DNA from: Cristatella mucedo | Lineage: Eukaryota > Bryozoa > Phylactolaemata > Cristatellidae | DNA: 60,000 nucleotides | Assembly: GCA_009760855.2 (NCBI GenBank) | Contig: WPIO01000014.1 | Span: 3,528,501-3,588,500 of the forward strand | Direction of reading: 5' to 3' | Shown here: positions 45,640-54,482 of the stretch, in pieces | Layout of the letters: each line of letters starts with the position of its first letter | Numbering within the stretch: the first letter of the stretch is position 1 | Notes under the pieces: generated by a model | The model's input: only the letters and a program-made list of their open reading frames with translations | What the model was told of the DNA's origin: nothing | The model's database searches: none | Translations under genes and position numbers: made by a program

Positions 45640-46190
45640 ATCTGTGGGTGAAGCTTGGAAAGCACAAACGATGTAGCTGCGATGCAGCTGGCAAGAATTA
45701 ACTTGATTGAGTAGCAACGGATTGACTTGATTGAGTAGCAACTCCGTCTGAGCAAGCTGGAGCTGCGACAGCTGCGACCGTGTCCTACGTGTCTAACACA
45801 CTTTCACCTGCCCTAGTTCACCTGTCTTCGAAGTAAATCTTTTTGTTTTACATTTATGCCTGAGAAGCCTCGCTTGGCGTATCAGTCCATTTGAAGTTTG
45901 TAGCACTGCACTCTGGCTGCTTTGTAGTTTCCTGGCACTGCTATGACTACGGTAGCTATTAATGTCAACCGAATAAAATTGAATGCAAGCCCGGTAATAA
46001 AAGAGAATCAAGGAAATTTAATTCAAAGCATTTGGAGAGCTTCAAAGCATAAGTCCACTTAAAGTTTACTAGATGATATCTGGAGGAGAGTCTGTGTCGA
46101 TTATCAAACGGTTCTCTAACCGTCTCAACAACTTGCTAGATTATCAAAGAAAAATCTTTGCCAGCAGTCTCAAGCTTGATCATCAGATAA
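45640..46190. other. Interval without a recognised gene
   Basis: Contains a short tandem duplication (TTGACTTGATTGAGTAGCAAC, near 45695 and 45720). Nothing else is recognised. Confidence 0.4.
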
Positions 46191-46541
46191 AATAATAATA
46201 ATAATAATAATAATGCACTTGATAAAGTGGCCTCAGAGAACTTAATCTCTTTCTAGGCGCTTTACATTTGATGCAAAGGGAAATGCAATTGAATGGTAAG
46301 TGAAATCATGCTTGAAAAACAAACAAAATGAATAATATGGTTAGGGGTGACATGCACAGGGTCAGCATGCAAATGTGGTTAGTGGCAGCATGCACAGTGT
46401 CAGCATGCATAAGCACATCAAGGACGAATCACAGGGACCCACTAAATGCTGTCCTAAATAGGTGTGTTTTTAAGTTCCTTTTAAATGTGGTCAGGTCAGG
46501 GGATGTTCTGACGCAGGTCGAGAGGGAGTTCCAGGCTTTGG
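46191..46541 (-). mobile_element. LINE-A 3' fragment, antisense
   Basis: (AAT)n, hairpin with one altered arm (AAAGTGGCC opposite AGGCGCTTT), full 3'UTR and the last RT-ORF codons, truncated at CAGGCTTTGGGA. Confidence 0.92.
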
Positions 46542-47035
46542 GAAATTGTAGAGTTGGTCAAGCACATATATAAATTGTTCTTATATAACATCATAAATTA
46601 CACAGTGCATACTCAAAACTACCATTAAGGTTATGCCAATACATAAGAGATTATTGAACCAGCAGTCAGTGGCTGAAGGTGAGGAGGTGGCAGTGGGTGG
46701 ATGGGCCATTCTACTGAAAAGAGGGATGGGGCAAATACGGGACTACTAAGTAGGGGTGTGAATATTTTCTTGAAGATTTTATAATCTTTATTTAATCATA
46801 GTTTTTAAACTATTAGAGGCTTCAAATCATAGCTAGTGATGATTGTAAGAACTGGCAAGCTTAAGTGATCTGAAGAATCAGTATGAGTGAATAGTTGGAC
46901 ATGAGCTTAAATATTAACCAGCGTTGCTGTTTGTTAAGCTTTGACGATAGCCAAAGTCGTTTTCCATGTCCAAGAAGGGAATCACAGAGAAGGTAACACA
47001 CAAAACAATTTACTGTGGCTGTTCTGGGGAAATGC
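46542..47035. other. Interval without a recognised gene
   Basis: AT-rich ordinary sequence between a LINE-A fragment and a CA/TG array. Confidence 0.4.
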
Positions 47036-47039
47036 ACCC

Positions 47040-47184
47040 ATCCACACACACCCCTACCCATATGCCTGTGCGCGCACACAAACACACATATACTAATACA
47101 CAGGCACACACGTGCTCGCGCACACACTCACCCGCACACACATATATATGTGTGTGTGTGTTTGTGTGTGTGTGTGTGAGTGTG

Positions 47185-47218
<34 letters not shown>

Positions 47219-47222
47219 CATG
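47040..47222. repeat. (CA)n-TATATA-(TG)n inverted simple repeat
   Basis: CA-rich on the left and TG-rich on the right of CATATATATG (about 47142-47151). The two halves are therefore self-complementary and could form a long imperfect hairpin. Confidence 0.9.
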
Positions 47223-47239
47223 CTCGTGCGTTTGTACGT

Positions 47240-47558
47240 GTGCATGAGAGTGTGTGAGCATCCGTAGGCATCATAGTCATTGCATGACTATGATGCCTAC
47301 GGAACACTGAGGAAGGGTGGATTGTAGCTACCTCACCTAACAAACCTTTTCAAATGGGTAAATGCCGTCTAGAATACCCTAAATAAAATAGTGCATATAA
47401 TGACCATATATTGCCTTGTCTCGTGGCCCAGGACCTGATGCACAGAGGTAGTAGCTACTGCATTTCGAATTACAGTCTTCATTCATACTTAAACCGGAAT
47501 GTAATCTATTTGCAGCTATGGAACTTAATTCAGCTTAACTTGGCATTCTTTTGCTCTA
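47240..47558 (+). repeat. Direct duplication, unit 2
   Basis: Second copy of the 45.3-kb unit. It differs by an added palindrome at 47262-47302 and by substitutions. A (TG)n tract follows at 47559-47602. Confidence 0.88.
47262..47302. repeat. Perfect palindrome, 19-base arms
   Basis: CCGTAGGCATCATAGTCAT (47262-47280), spacer TGC, then its exact reverse complement (47284-47302). Unit 1 of the duplication has only one diverged arm (GATGCCTGGGGAAC). Confidence 0.95.
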
Positions 47559-47602
47559 TGTGTGTGGGTGTGTGTGTGTGTGTGCATGAGTGCGTGTGTG
47601 CA

Positions 47603-47999
47603 CTGTTCTGGTGGCTACGAGAGAATCTACAAAGCGGGCTGAGGGCCGACATGCCACCCTGTCTGGAAACCAAAGAGTTCTTATGGGTGATGTAAATGAA
47701 GCAATTATTTTGTGGCAAATGCCTGACCTGCACATTTGTTGACAGTCTCAAGATAACAAGAAAATCTTTAGTGAGTGAGGAGAAAGTGTTCTACTGGAAG
47801 CTTACTGGACAGCTTCGTGACCTGCCAGCTTCAGGTTTGAAGCATCACCACAGTCGTGGTAATCGAAGTGCTCACCGTGGGATCAACGTTTAGCAGACGT
47901 TTCTTAGCTCAGGATGAAGTGCGATGTCTGCCTCCGGTCAGGCGGCTGGTGGCATATCATATTGACTCCAGCCTTCTTGGGAAGCAACTTTGCTTGAGC
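47603..47999. other. Interval without a recognised gene
   Basis: Two short plus-strand frames, no domain. It leads into a LINE-B fragment. Confidence 0.35.
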
Positions 48000-48177
48000 A
48001 CTTACCGCAACGACATCTACTCTCCTACAGCAAGCTGTGGCATATCCTTTTCAGTTGTCATGGGCTGCTACTTCAATGCTACTCACTTCCTCTGTTGGCT
48101 ACCGAATGCGTACCGAAAGCCGCTTAGGCTGTGAGTGCGCTATACAAAACTCTCCTGCGTAACACCCACATGGTCTT
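48000..48177 (+). mobile_element. LINE-B 3' fragment
   Basis: CTGTGGCATATCCTTTTCAG, CTGTTGGCTACCGAATGCG, TACCGAAAGCCGCTTAGGC and GTGCGCTATACAAAACTC, then AACACCCACATGGTC. Same order as at 12.46-12.66 kb. It touches the antisense LINE-A copy. Confidence 0.6.
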
Positions 48178-49742
48178 TATAATAATAATAATAATAATAA
48201 TAATATTGCACTTGATAAAGCGCCCTCAGAGAACTTAATCTCTTTCTAGGCGCTTTACATTTGCTGCAAAGTGATACGCAATAGAATAGTAAGTAAAATC
48301 ATGCTTGAAAAACAAACAAAATGAATAACATGGTTAGGGGTTACATGCACTGGGTCAGCATGCAAATGTGGTTAGTGGCAGCATGAACAGTGTCAGCACG
48401 CATAAGCACATCGAGGACGAATCACAAGGACCCACTAAATGCTGTCCTAAATAGGTATGTTTTTAAGTTTCTTTTAAATGTGGTCAGGTCAGGGGATGTT
48501 CTGATGCAGGTCGGGAGGGAGTTCCAGGCTGTGGGAGCATACGAGCTAAATGCACGGTCTCCAAAGGATTTAAGGTTTGTACGAGGTAGTGGTAAACTGT
48601 TGGATTCCGAAAAGCGAGTGGTACGATGCTTGGCCTGATGGGGTAGTATCTCTGAAAGATAGGCTGGAGCCATAGAATGAAGAGACCTAAAAGTGAGCGA
48701 CAAAACCTTGAAGTCAATCCGTTGCTTGACTGGTAACCAGTGCAGGTCGGCGAGAAGTGGAGTAATGTGGCAACTGCGACGCTCACGGCAGACAAGCCTA
48801 GCTGCAGAGTTTTGCACCAGCTGCAATCGCCTGATCGCACATGCTGGTAGGCCAGTAAGCAGTGAGTTGCAGAAGTCGAGACGAGATGTCACGAATGCAT
48901 GGACCAACTTGGACGTGGTATCCTTATCTAAACAAGCCCTAATTTTAGCAATGTTATGAAGCTGAAAATAGGCTGATTTGACTGTGGAGCTGATGTGGTC
49001 GTCTAACGAGAGGTCGCTTTGGAATATGACACCTAGATTTCGAGCTGATGCAACTGGAGATATGCTGGCAGAGCCAATTTTGAAAGTCAGCCTTTCCAAT
49101 TTCTGAATAACACTAGGTTTGCCCATAACTAGTAAGTTAGTTTTTTATCATCGTTTAGTTTTAGAAAATTTGCTGCCATCCATGATCGGATGTCATCAAT
49201 GCATGCAGCAAGTGAGTTGAGAGAATTTGAGGTGCTCGAAGGCTGGGAGGGATCAAAGCAAAGGTACAACTGAGTGTCATCCGCATAGAAGTGAAAGCCT
49301 AGATTGTGCTTGGCAATCACATCAGCGAGAGGGAGAGTATAAACGGTGAAAAGGACCGGACCTAGCACAGAGCCCTGAGGTACTCCATATTTTAGAGGTA
49401 CTTCAGATGATCTTTGTCCATTCACGTCAACACTCTGGAGTCTCCCACTGAGATAGGACCTGAACCACTGCAGAGCAGTGCCAGTGATGCCCAGGCGAGA
49501 TGAGAGGCGCTCTAGAAGTACTTTGTGATCGATGGTATCAAAAGCTGCCGAAAGATCGAGCAAAACAAGAAGAGACACTCTACCCATGTCTGCATTCCTA
49601 AGTAGGTCGTTGTATACCCGAAGCAATGCTGACTCTGTGGAGTGATTAGCTCTAGAGCCAGACTGGAACTTACTAGCAAGGTGTGAGGTTTCGATATACG
49701 AGTTCAGCTGGTCTGCCGCGACCTGTTCCAGTGTCTTTATGA
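48178..49742 (-). mobile_element. Young LINE-A copy with intact RT motifs, antisense
   Basis: Minus strand: frame 49626-49129 carries LLVLLDLSAAFDTIDHKVLL, YGVPQGSVLGPVLF and FYADDTQLYL. Near 49140 a run reads GATAAAAAACTAAC where the 39.6-kb copy has GATAAAACTAAC. This two-base gain shifts to the frame 49126-48422, which carries the thumb and C-terminus. The 3'UTR, perfect hairpin and (AAT)n follow. This is the best preserved RT in the window: a single frameshift separates it from an open C-terminal half. The 5' end stops at the SKTLEQVAADQLNSYI segment (minus strand), so the endonuclease is missing. Confidence 0.95.
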
Positions 49743-49759
49743 CTTTGTGGAGTTACTGA

Positions 49760-49925
49760 CGGAGATACATTACATTCCTCGACTGCCTTCCTCACTCAGC
49801 TATGCTTCTGATTTTCTCTTTATTTCGTGAGATGAAGTCTGTTGGCCACCGTATACACACCGAAAGTCGTTAAGGCTTTTAGTGCAGCTAATGAAAATTC
49901 ACCTGCTTAACACCTACTTAGTCCT
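49760..49925 (+). mobile_element. LINE-B 3' fragment
   Basis: GACTGCCTTCCTCACTCAG, CGTGAGATGAAGTCTGTTGG and CACCGAAAGTCGTTAAGGC, tail AACACCTACTTAGTCC. It is more diverged than the 12.2-kb copy. Confidence 0.55.
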
Positions 49926-50600
49926 CGTGGCTTTGCATAGATAATGGATAGATGGAGATGCATTTACATTACATTATAACGCTTGTCACTGCTGCAGCCT
50001 TGACCTGGCATAGGTCACCGTCCGTAACATCATCAGAGAGAGTGCATCCATGGTTTGCTCACACAAAAAATGCAAACACTGGGCCAGTCTGTAGATCTAA
50101 GGTCACTTAAAATGAAGGGAACCCCGTATATTAGGAAATGCTGTAGTTTCTTGTTGAGCGCTACAACTTCACCGACCAAGCAGCCAGTGCCAACTGCAGT
50201 TGTGCGACACGACGTTCGTCACCGAATCGCGAGCGAAAATTACAGCCGTTTCGGAAATACAGAAAAAGCTTACCAATAGTTCGCGTGCTTCAAAAGCTTA
50301 TTAAAAGAACTTGCTGCGTCTAAATTAGTTGCGGCAATCCAATCCAACACTCGCAACTTTTTTTTTACCTAGTGCATTGCAAACCACTGTATACGCTTCA
50401 GAGGCGAATTCAGCGTAGGATAATACGTTGAAGACCTAGGATCGTAGAGCGTTATAAAAACTAAGTATCTACAAGTGCCCTTGAATATTTTTACGATCGC
50501 TGCTTTTTGGTGAGCAAATGACGTAATTACGGCTTCCCAAATAAGACGTCAACAGCAAACGATTTATCAGTGAGCTTTTAAAGTTGCGTTACCTCGGAGA
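49926..50600. other. Interval without a recognised gene
   Basis: Ordinary sequence with one 74-codon frame without a domain. Confidence 0.4.
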
Positions 50601-50602
50601 AT

Positions 50603-51300
50603 GTATTTTAGGTCCACTTCTTTCACGATTTATACGTACCCTCTTGCTGATGCTATTTTCCATCACAATTTAGGCTTGCTTTTTTATGCGGATAAGAAAA
50701 AGCCATACCCGTATTTATATCCCTACCTACCAGCACCTCAAACTTTCCAACTCCTTTGCGGCAAGTGTCGCTGAAATTTAAACTTGAATGGCAGAATTTT
50801 TCTCAAATTTAATAACGCAGGACCCATTTAATAGCAATTGGCAAGCTTGGTGTCGCTTAGACACTGGAAAGCCTAACTCTCAAAATGGGATAGGCTTGCA
50901 AATTACCTCCGCTTGAAATCTATATGTTTGGTTTCAAAATATCTTTCTACTATGTGACAACATCGGCTCCACAGTCATGCTATGTCTCCTTTTAGCTACT
51001 TAACATTTCGAAAGTTCGTGATTCCTTAGATAAGGGTACCTCAGACAAGTTGGTCAATGCATTTCGGCATCCCGTCAATGCTTTTATAATTCACTTGCAG
51101 GTTTTCAGGTTTCCATAGACGTGCAATAAGGCGTCTATATTCGGTATAGAACACGGCCGCGAAGCTTGTCTGTCATTAGCATTGCAGCTGCCTCACTACA
51201 CCGCTTCTCACCGACCAGCACTGGCTTCCCATCAAACTGCGAATCGACGTGAGGTTCTGTTACTGATTTTTTTAAGTTCCCCCATTCTCTTGAACCAACC
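50603..51300 (+). mobile_element. Old LINE-A fragment
   Basis: Diverged blocks in LINE-A order: TACCCTCTTGCTGATG, TTTTTTATGCGGATAAG (the former YADD), GTTGGTCAATGCATTTCGGC, CAATAAGGCGTCTATATTCG, GCATTGCAGCTGCCTCAC and CTTCTCACCGACCAGCACTG. No frame survives. Confidence 0.75.
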
Positions 51301-51389
51301 TAGCTACCGAAAATTCTTTCTAATCTGGCTGGACATAGTTCCACCTGGTCTTCTGGCGCGACATTTGGCTACTAATAAAAATAATATCT

Positions 51390-51670
51390 TCTTTTAAAAT
51401 TCTATCAAGTCAGGGAATGTCGCGAATTCAGTCGGGAGTGAGTTTTAGCTTTGTAAGCATATGAAAAAGGCAAGGCATCCAAAGTAGTCGAGGTTGGCAA
51501 AAAGGACAGCTAAATTACATGAGTCAGAAGAACCAGACGGTACGGGTAGGTCTCTAACCAAGCTCAAACCCTTTGAAGACCCTACTTTCAGTGGCTATGC
51601 TTTCAAAGACTGGAACTCACTAGCCACCGGCAGTACGACATTCCGTGGCAGGACAGCATTTAATAAAAGC
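51390..51670. repeat. Head-to-head inverted pair of old LINE-A C-terminal fragments
   Basis: 51390-51500 is antisense (GTCAGGGAATGTCGCG, GTCGGGAGTGAGTTTTAG, CATCCAAAGTAGTCGAGG). 51555-51670 is the same LINE segment in sense (CTCAAACCCTTTGAAGACC, GACTGGAACTCACTAGCC, GACATTCCGTGGCAGG). The arms flank about 55 bases of other sequence. Confidence 0.65.
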
Positions 51671-51724
51671 CAAAACTATTCTGTCGCAATCAAATTTTCT
51701 GTGTTCTCAAATGCTAAATATATA

Positions 51725-51832
51725 ACCATATATATACACACGCACACACACACAGACACACAGACACACAGACACACAGACACAGAGACACACAGACACA
51801 CAGACACATAGACACACAGACACACACACACA

Positions 51833-51875
<43 letters not shown>

Positions 51876-51886
51876 CCAGGCTTTGG

Positions 51887-51958
<72 letters not shown>
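51725..51958. repeat. Compound CA / CACAGA / TA microsatellite flanked by inverted LINE pieces
   Basis: GACACACA-type minisatellite units, then (CA)n, (TA)n, TCCAGGCTTTGGG (51875-51887), about 60 bases of (CA)n, and (TA)n. CCCAAAGCCTGGA (51970-51982) then begins the next LINE-A fragment, so the 13-mer appears inverted on both sides of the array. Confidence 0.9.
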
Positions 51959-51960
<2 letters not shown>

Positions 51961-51968
51961 GTATGTAT

Positions 51969-52298
51969 ACCCAAAGCCTGGAGCTCCCTCCCGACTTGCG
52001 TCAGAACATCCCCTGACTTGATCACATTTAAAAAGAACTTAAAAACACACTTATTTATGACAGCATTTAGTGGGTCCCTATGATTCGTCCTTCATGTGCT
52101 TATGCGTGCTGACACAGAACATGCTGCCACTAACCACATTTGCATGCTGACCCTGTGCATGTCACCCCTAACCAAGTTGTTCATGTTGTTTACAAAGCAT
52201 GATATTATTCACAATTCATTCGCATTTTCCTTTGCAGCAAATGTACAGCGCCTTGGAGAGATTGAGTTCTCTGAGGGCGCTTTATCAAATGCATTATT
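51969..52298 (+). mobile_element. LINE-A 3' fragment
   Basis: Last RT-ORF codons (AWSSLPTC), 3'UTR, a hairpin with a shortened 5' arm (CAGCGCCTTGGAGAGATTGA) and ATTATT. It runs into a (TA)n array at 52299-52345. Confidence 0.92.

Positions 52299-52345
<47 letters not shown>
52299..52345. repeat. (TA)n microsatellite
   Basis: Pure TA between a LINE-A tail and a SINE tail. It may have grown from a retrotransposon tail. Confidence 0.95.
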
Positions 52346-52346
<1 letters not shown>

Positions 52347-52384
52347 TATTTTATATGCTTGCCCAAATATAATAAAAATATAAT

Positions 52385-52470
52385 TAATTTGTATAGCGCC
52401 CTAAGAGAACTTAATCTCTATTCAGGCGCTTCACGTAAGCCACGGGGCTCGAGCCCACGAACTCTGCAAT
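52385..52470 (-). mobile_element. SINE fragment, antisense, intact tail hairpin
   Basis: Minus strand: CGTGGGCTCGAGCCCCGTGG (B-box), GAAGCGCCTGAATAGAGATT, AAGTTCTCTTAGGGCGCTAT, ACAAATTAATTATA. Both stems (AGCGCC/GGCGCT, AGAGA/TCTCT) are perfect. The A-box end is missing. Confidence 0.8.
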
Positions 52471-52474
52471 CAAA

Positions 52475-54310
52475 TACATTCACCTTGACCTTGGTCTGTA
52501 TTCAACCGCAATCCCATATCCCAAAACTCATAAATCCCAAACTCATAAACCGATAAAACCATAACCCCGTAATAAACCATAAACCACATAGCTGACAGTA
52601 CTGAAGCGAGGGAAATATAATTTACCTCCACCTTTAACTCTACCGAGCCTCGCGGACTAGGCGGGTGTCACGCTGAAGCGTTTTCCATCTATTGCCCGCT
52701 CAAAGTCAGAGTGCCTTTTGGTTGCGAATACGGGTGCTTACAGATTCATTTAAGCAGATCACAAAGCGAAGAGAAAGTGAGGTTCATAGCTCAGTCGGAA
52801 GGGCAGGCGTGGAAGTGAGTAGGATGGAAGTAGCAGCGAAGGACGGCTAGAAAGGACGAGACGCCGTTGGCGCAAGGAAGATGTGGGGTAAGAACTATGG
52901 AGGCGAGTGCCACAGTCTTAGGGCCAGCAGAGTACACGCATCTGTTATCAACGGAAGCTTTAAGCGCAGAAACGGGCTAATACCAGGCCCGTGACATGTT
53001 TGTGCATGACTGGCACACACGCAGCGCGAATCCCGGGGGGGATTATTAACCGCAACGATTGATTAGAGCATCCGGTCTAAGCTCCGCCTTTAAATAGGCA
53101 CAATCTGCTCAATAAGTATCCTTCTCACTCAGTTCCAGAACAAAAGTTTACTGTGAACTTAATCTCTACGTTTGTGCCGCCTGTTTTGAGGAACCACTTT
53201 TTACTCGTCCTTAGTACACACTTGGACACATTCTATTTTACCTTGCGTATAACGATAACTACGCTTAGCAAACAGGCTCCTGCCGTATACGTTGGCGGGC
53301 CGGAGATTGGAACACCGATCTCAAGATATCTTGAAGAGATGAGTGCGTGGACGCAAGCGATGAAAGTCTGTACTAGTACCGGATGCCGAACGGAAGCGCC
53401 ACAGCATGGCCGCTCTCTATCCAAAACGGGGCTGTGACGCCAGCGCTCCGGACGTGACTACCGTCGCGTAAACATGATGTATTAAGACGTTTGGCGTACC
53501 ATGCGTCGATCAGCCGCTTACTTCACGTGTGTATGTTTTATGCCAATGTTAAGGATGACGAAATACGTAATGTCGCGTTTACTGGATGCGTGGGAAACGG
53601 TTTCAGCGGTCTTTTGAATTTACGATGCTGACGAACGTGAGAAGACAGCCCAATGCGTGCAGGCTCGCAAAAAGGCCGGTTGCCATCGTCGCATTGGCTC
53701 GGTCCGCACTCAAACAGTGGCGACTGCGCACTGAGAGGCTGCAGGAGAGCGGCGCGCGACGTGTTTTTCTGCTCGGCCGCTGCTACACTATGGCCCGAAC
53801 TGGCGGGCTGGCCAATCTGCCAGCGCGATCGTTCGTTCCAATTGGGTTGCGAACCCGCGCTGCTGCAGCCAACTAGCGGGCGCAGACAGCAGCTAAACCT
53901 CTGCGGCCTTATACCAGGGCGCGCCGCTCCGCGATGCTTCTTGCCCCCTCGCGGGCGCGGCGCGACAGTTCTCCCGCTACATGCCCGCTAGGCGCGCCGA
54001 GGCCGGACAGCTTACGCTCAGCCGGCAAGCGAACGGCGCGCAGCAGCGTGTAACGGGCCAAGGGGGGGGGGTAGCTAGCGGCGGGACGGCGCGTACGCGA
54101 GGACGCTAGCCGTAGGCGAGCTGGGTACGTGACCGACCGTATTTCACCATTTGAAACGGAAAACGACTGGTAAACTAAACTTGAAGAAGCAGGATAGGAT
54201 TACTGAAAAAACGGGGCACAGCACGGCAGGCGCTCTCAAGCGGCCGCCGAGCACCGCTAGCACGAGGCGACCCGCCATCAGCACGTCGAGGTACACGCGT
54301 AGCGCACATG
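52475..54310. other. Interval upstream of the cotransporter gene, becoming strongly CpG-rich
   Basis: 52.5-53.5 kb is ordinary. 53.58-54.3 kb is dense in CG dinucleotides (for example GGCGCGCCGCTCCGCG), with a G run at 54061-54071. Frames here lack domains and overlap on both strands. This is probably a CpG-island-like promoter region. Confidence 0.45.
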
Positions 54311-54319
54311 GTCCTTTAA

Positions 54320-54482
54320 GACCAATCAGAATGAAGGCGGGTCCACTTCTAAGCCCTGTGATTGGTCGGCAGCGAGGGAGCGGCACGGTCGCTATAAGCC
54401 GGCCACTGCTGACTGGAACGGCGTGGTCGCTCCGCGTCTTGCGCCGCCAGTATCGACGATCGGCCTGTCGGCTCGAAGAGCA
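54320..54482 (+). promoter_or_regulatory. Probable proximal promoter and 5'UTR of the SLC34-like gene
   Basis: CCAAT in AGACCAATCAG (about 54318-54328) and an inverted CCAAT (TGATTGGTCGG, about 54359). A TATA-like GCTATAAGCC lies at about 54391-54400. Some 80 bases lie between it and the start codon. The start context is AGAGCAATGT. Sites are by eye only. Confidence 0.45.

Noticed and set aside
51725-51870. CRISPR-like array of CACAGA units
   Set aside because: Units are a degenerate microsatellite with no unique spacers, and the genome is eukaryotic.
53586-53991. Coding exons in the CpG-rich region upstream of the SLC34-like gene
   Set aside because: Several overlapping frames on the same strand, Ala/Arg-rich with no domain; promoter-type composition explains them.
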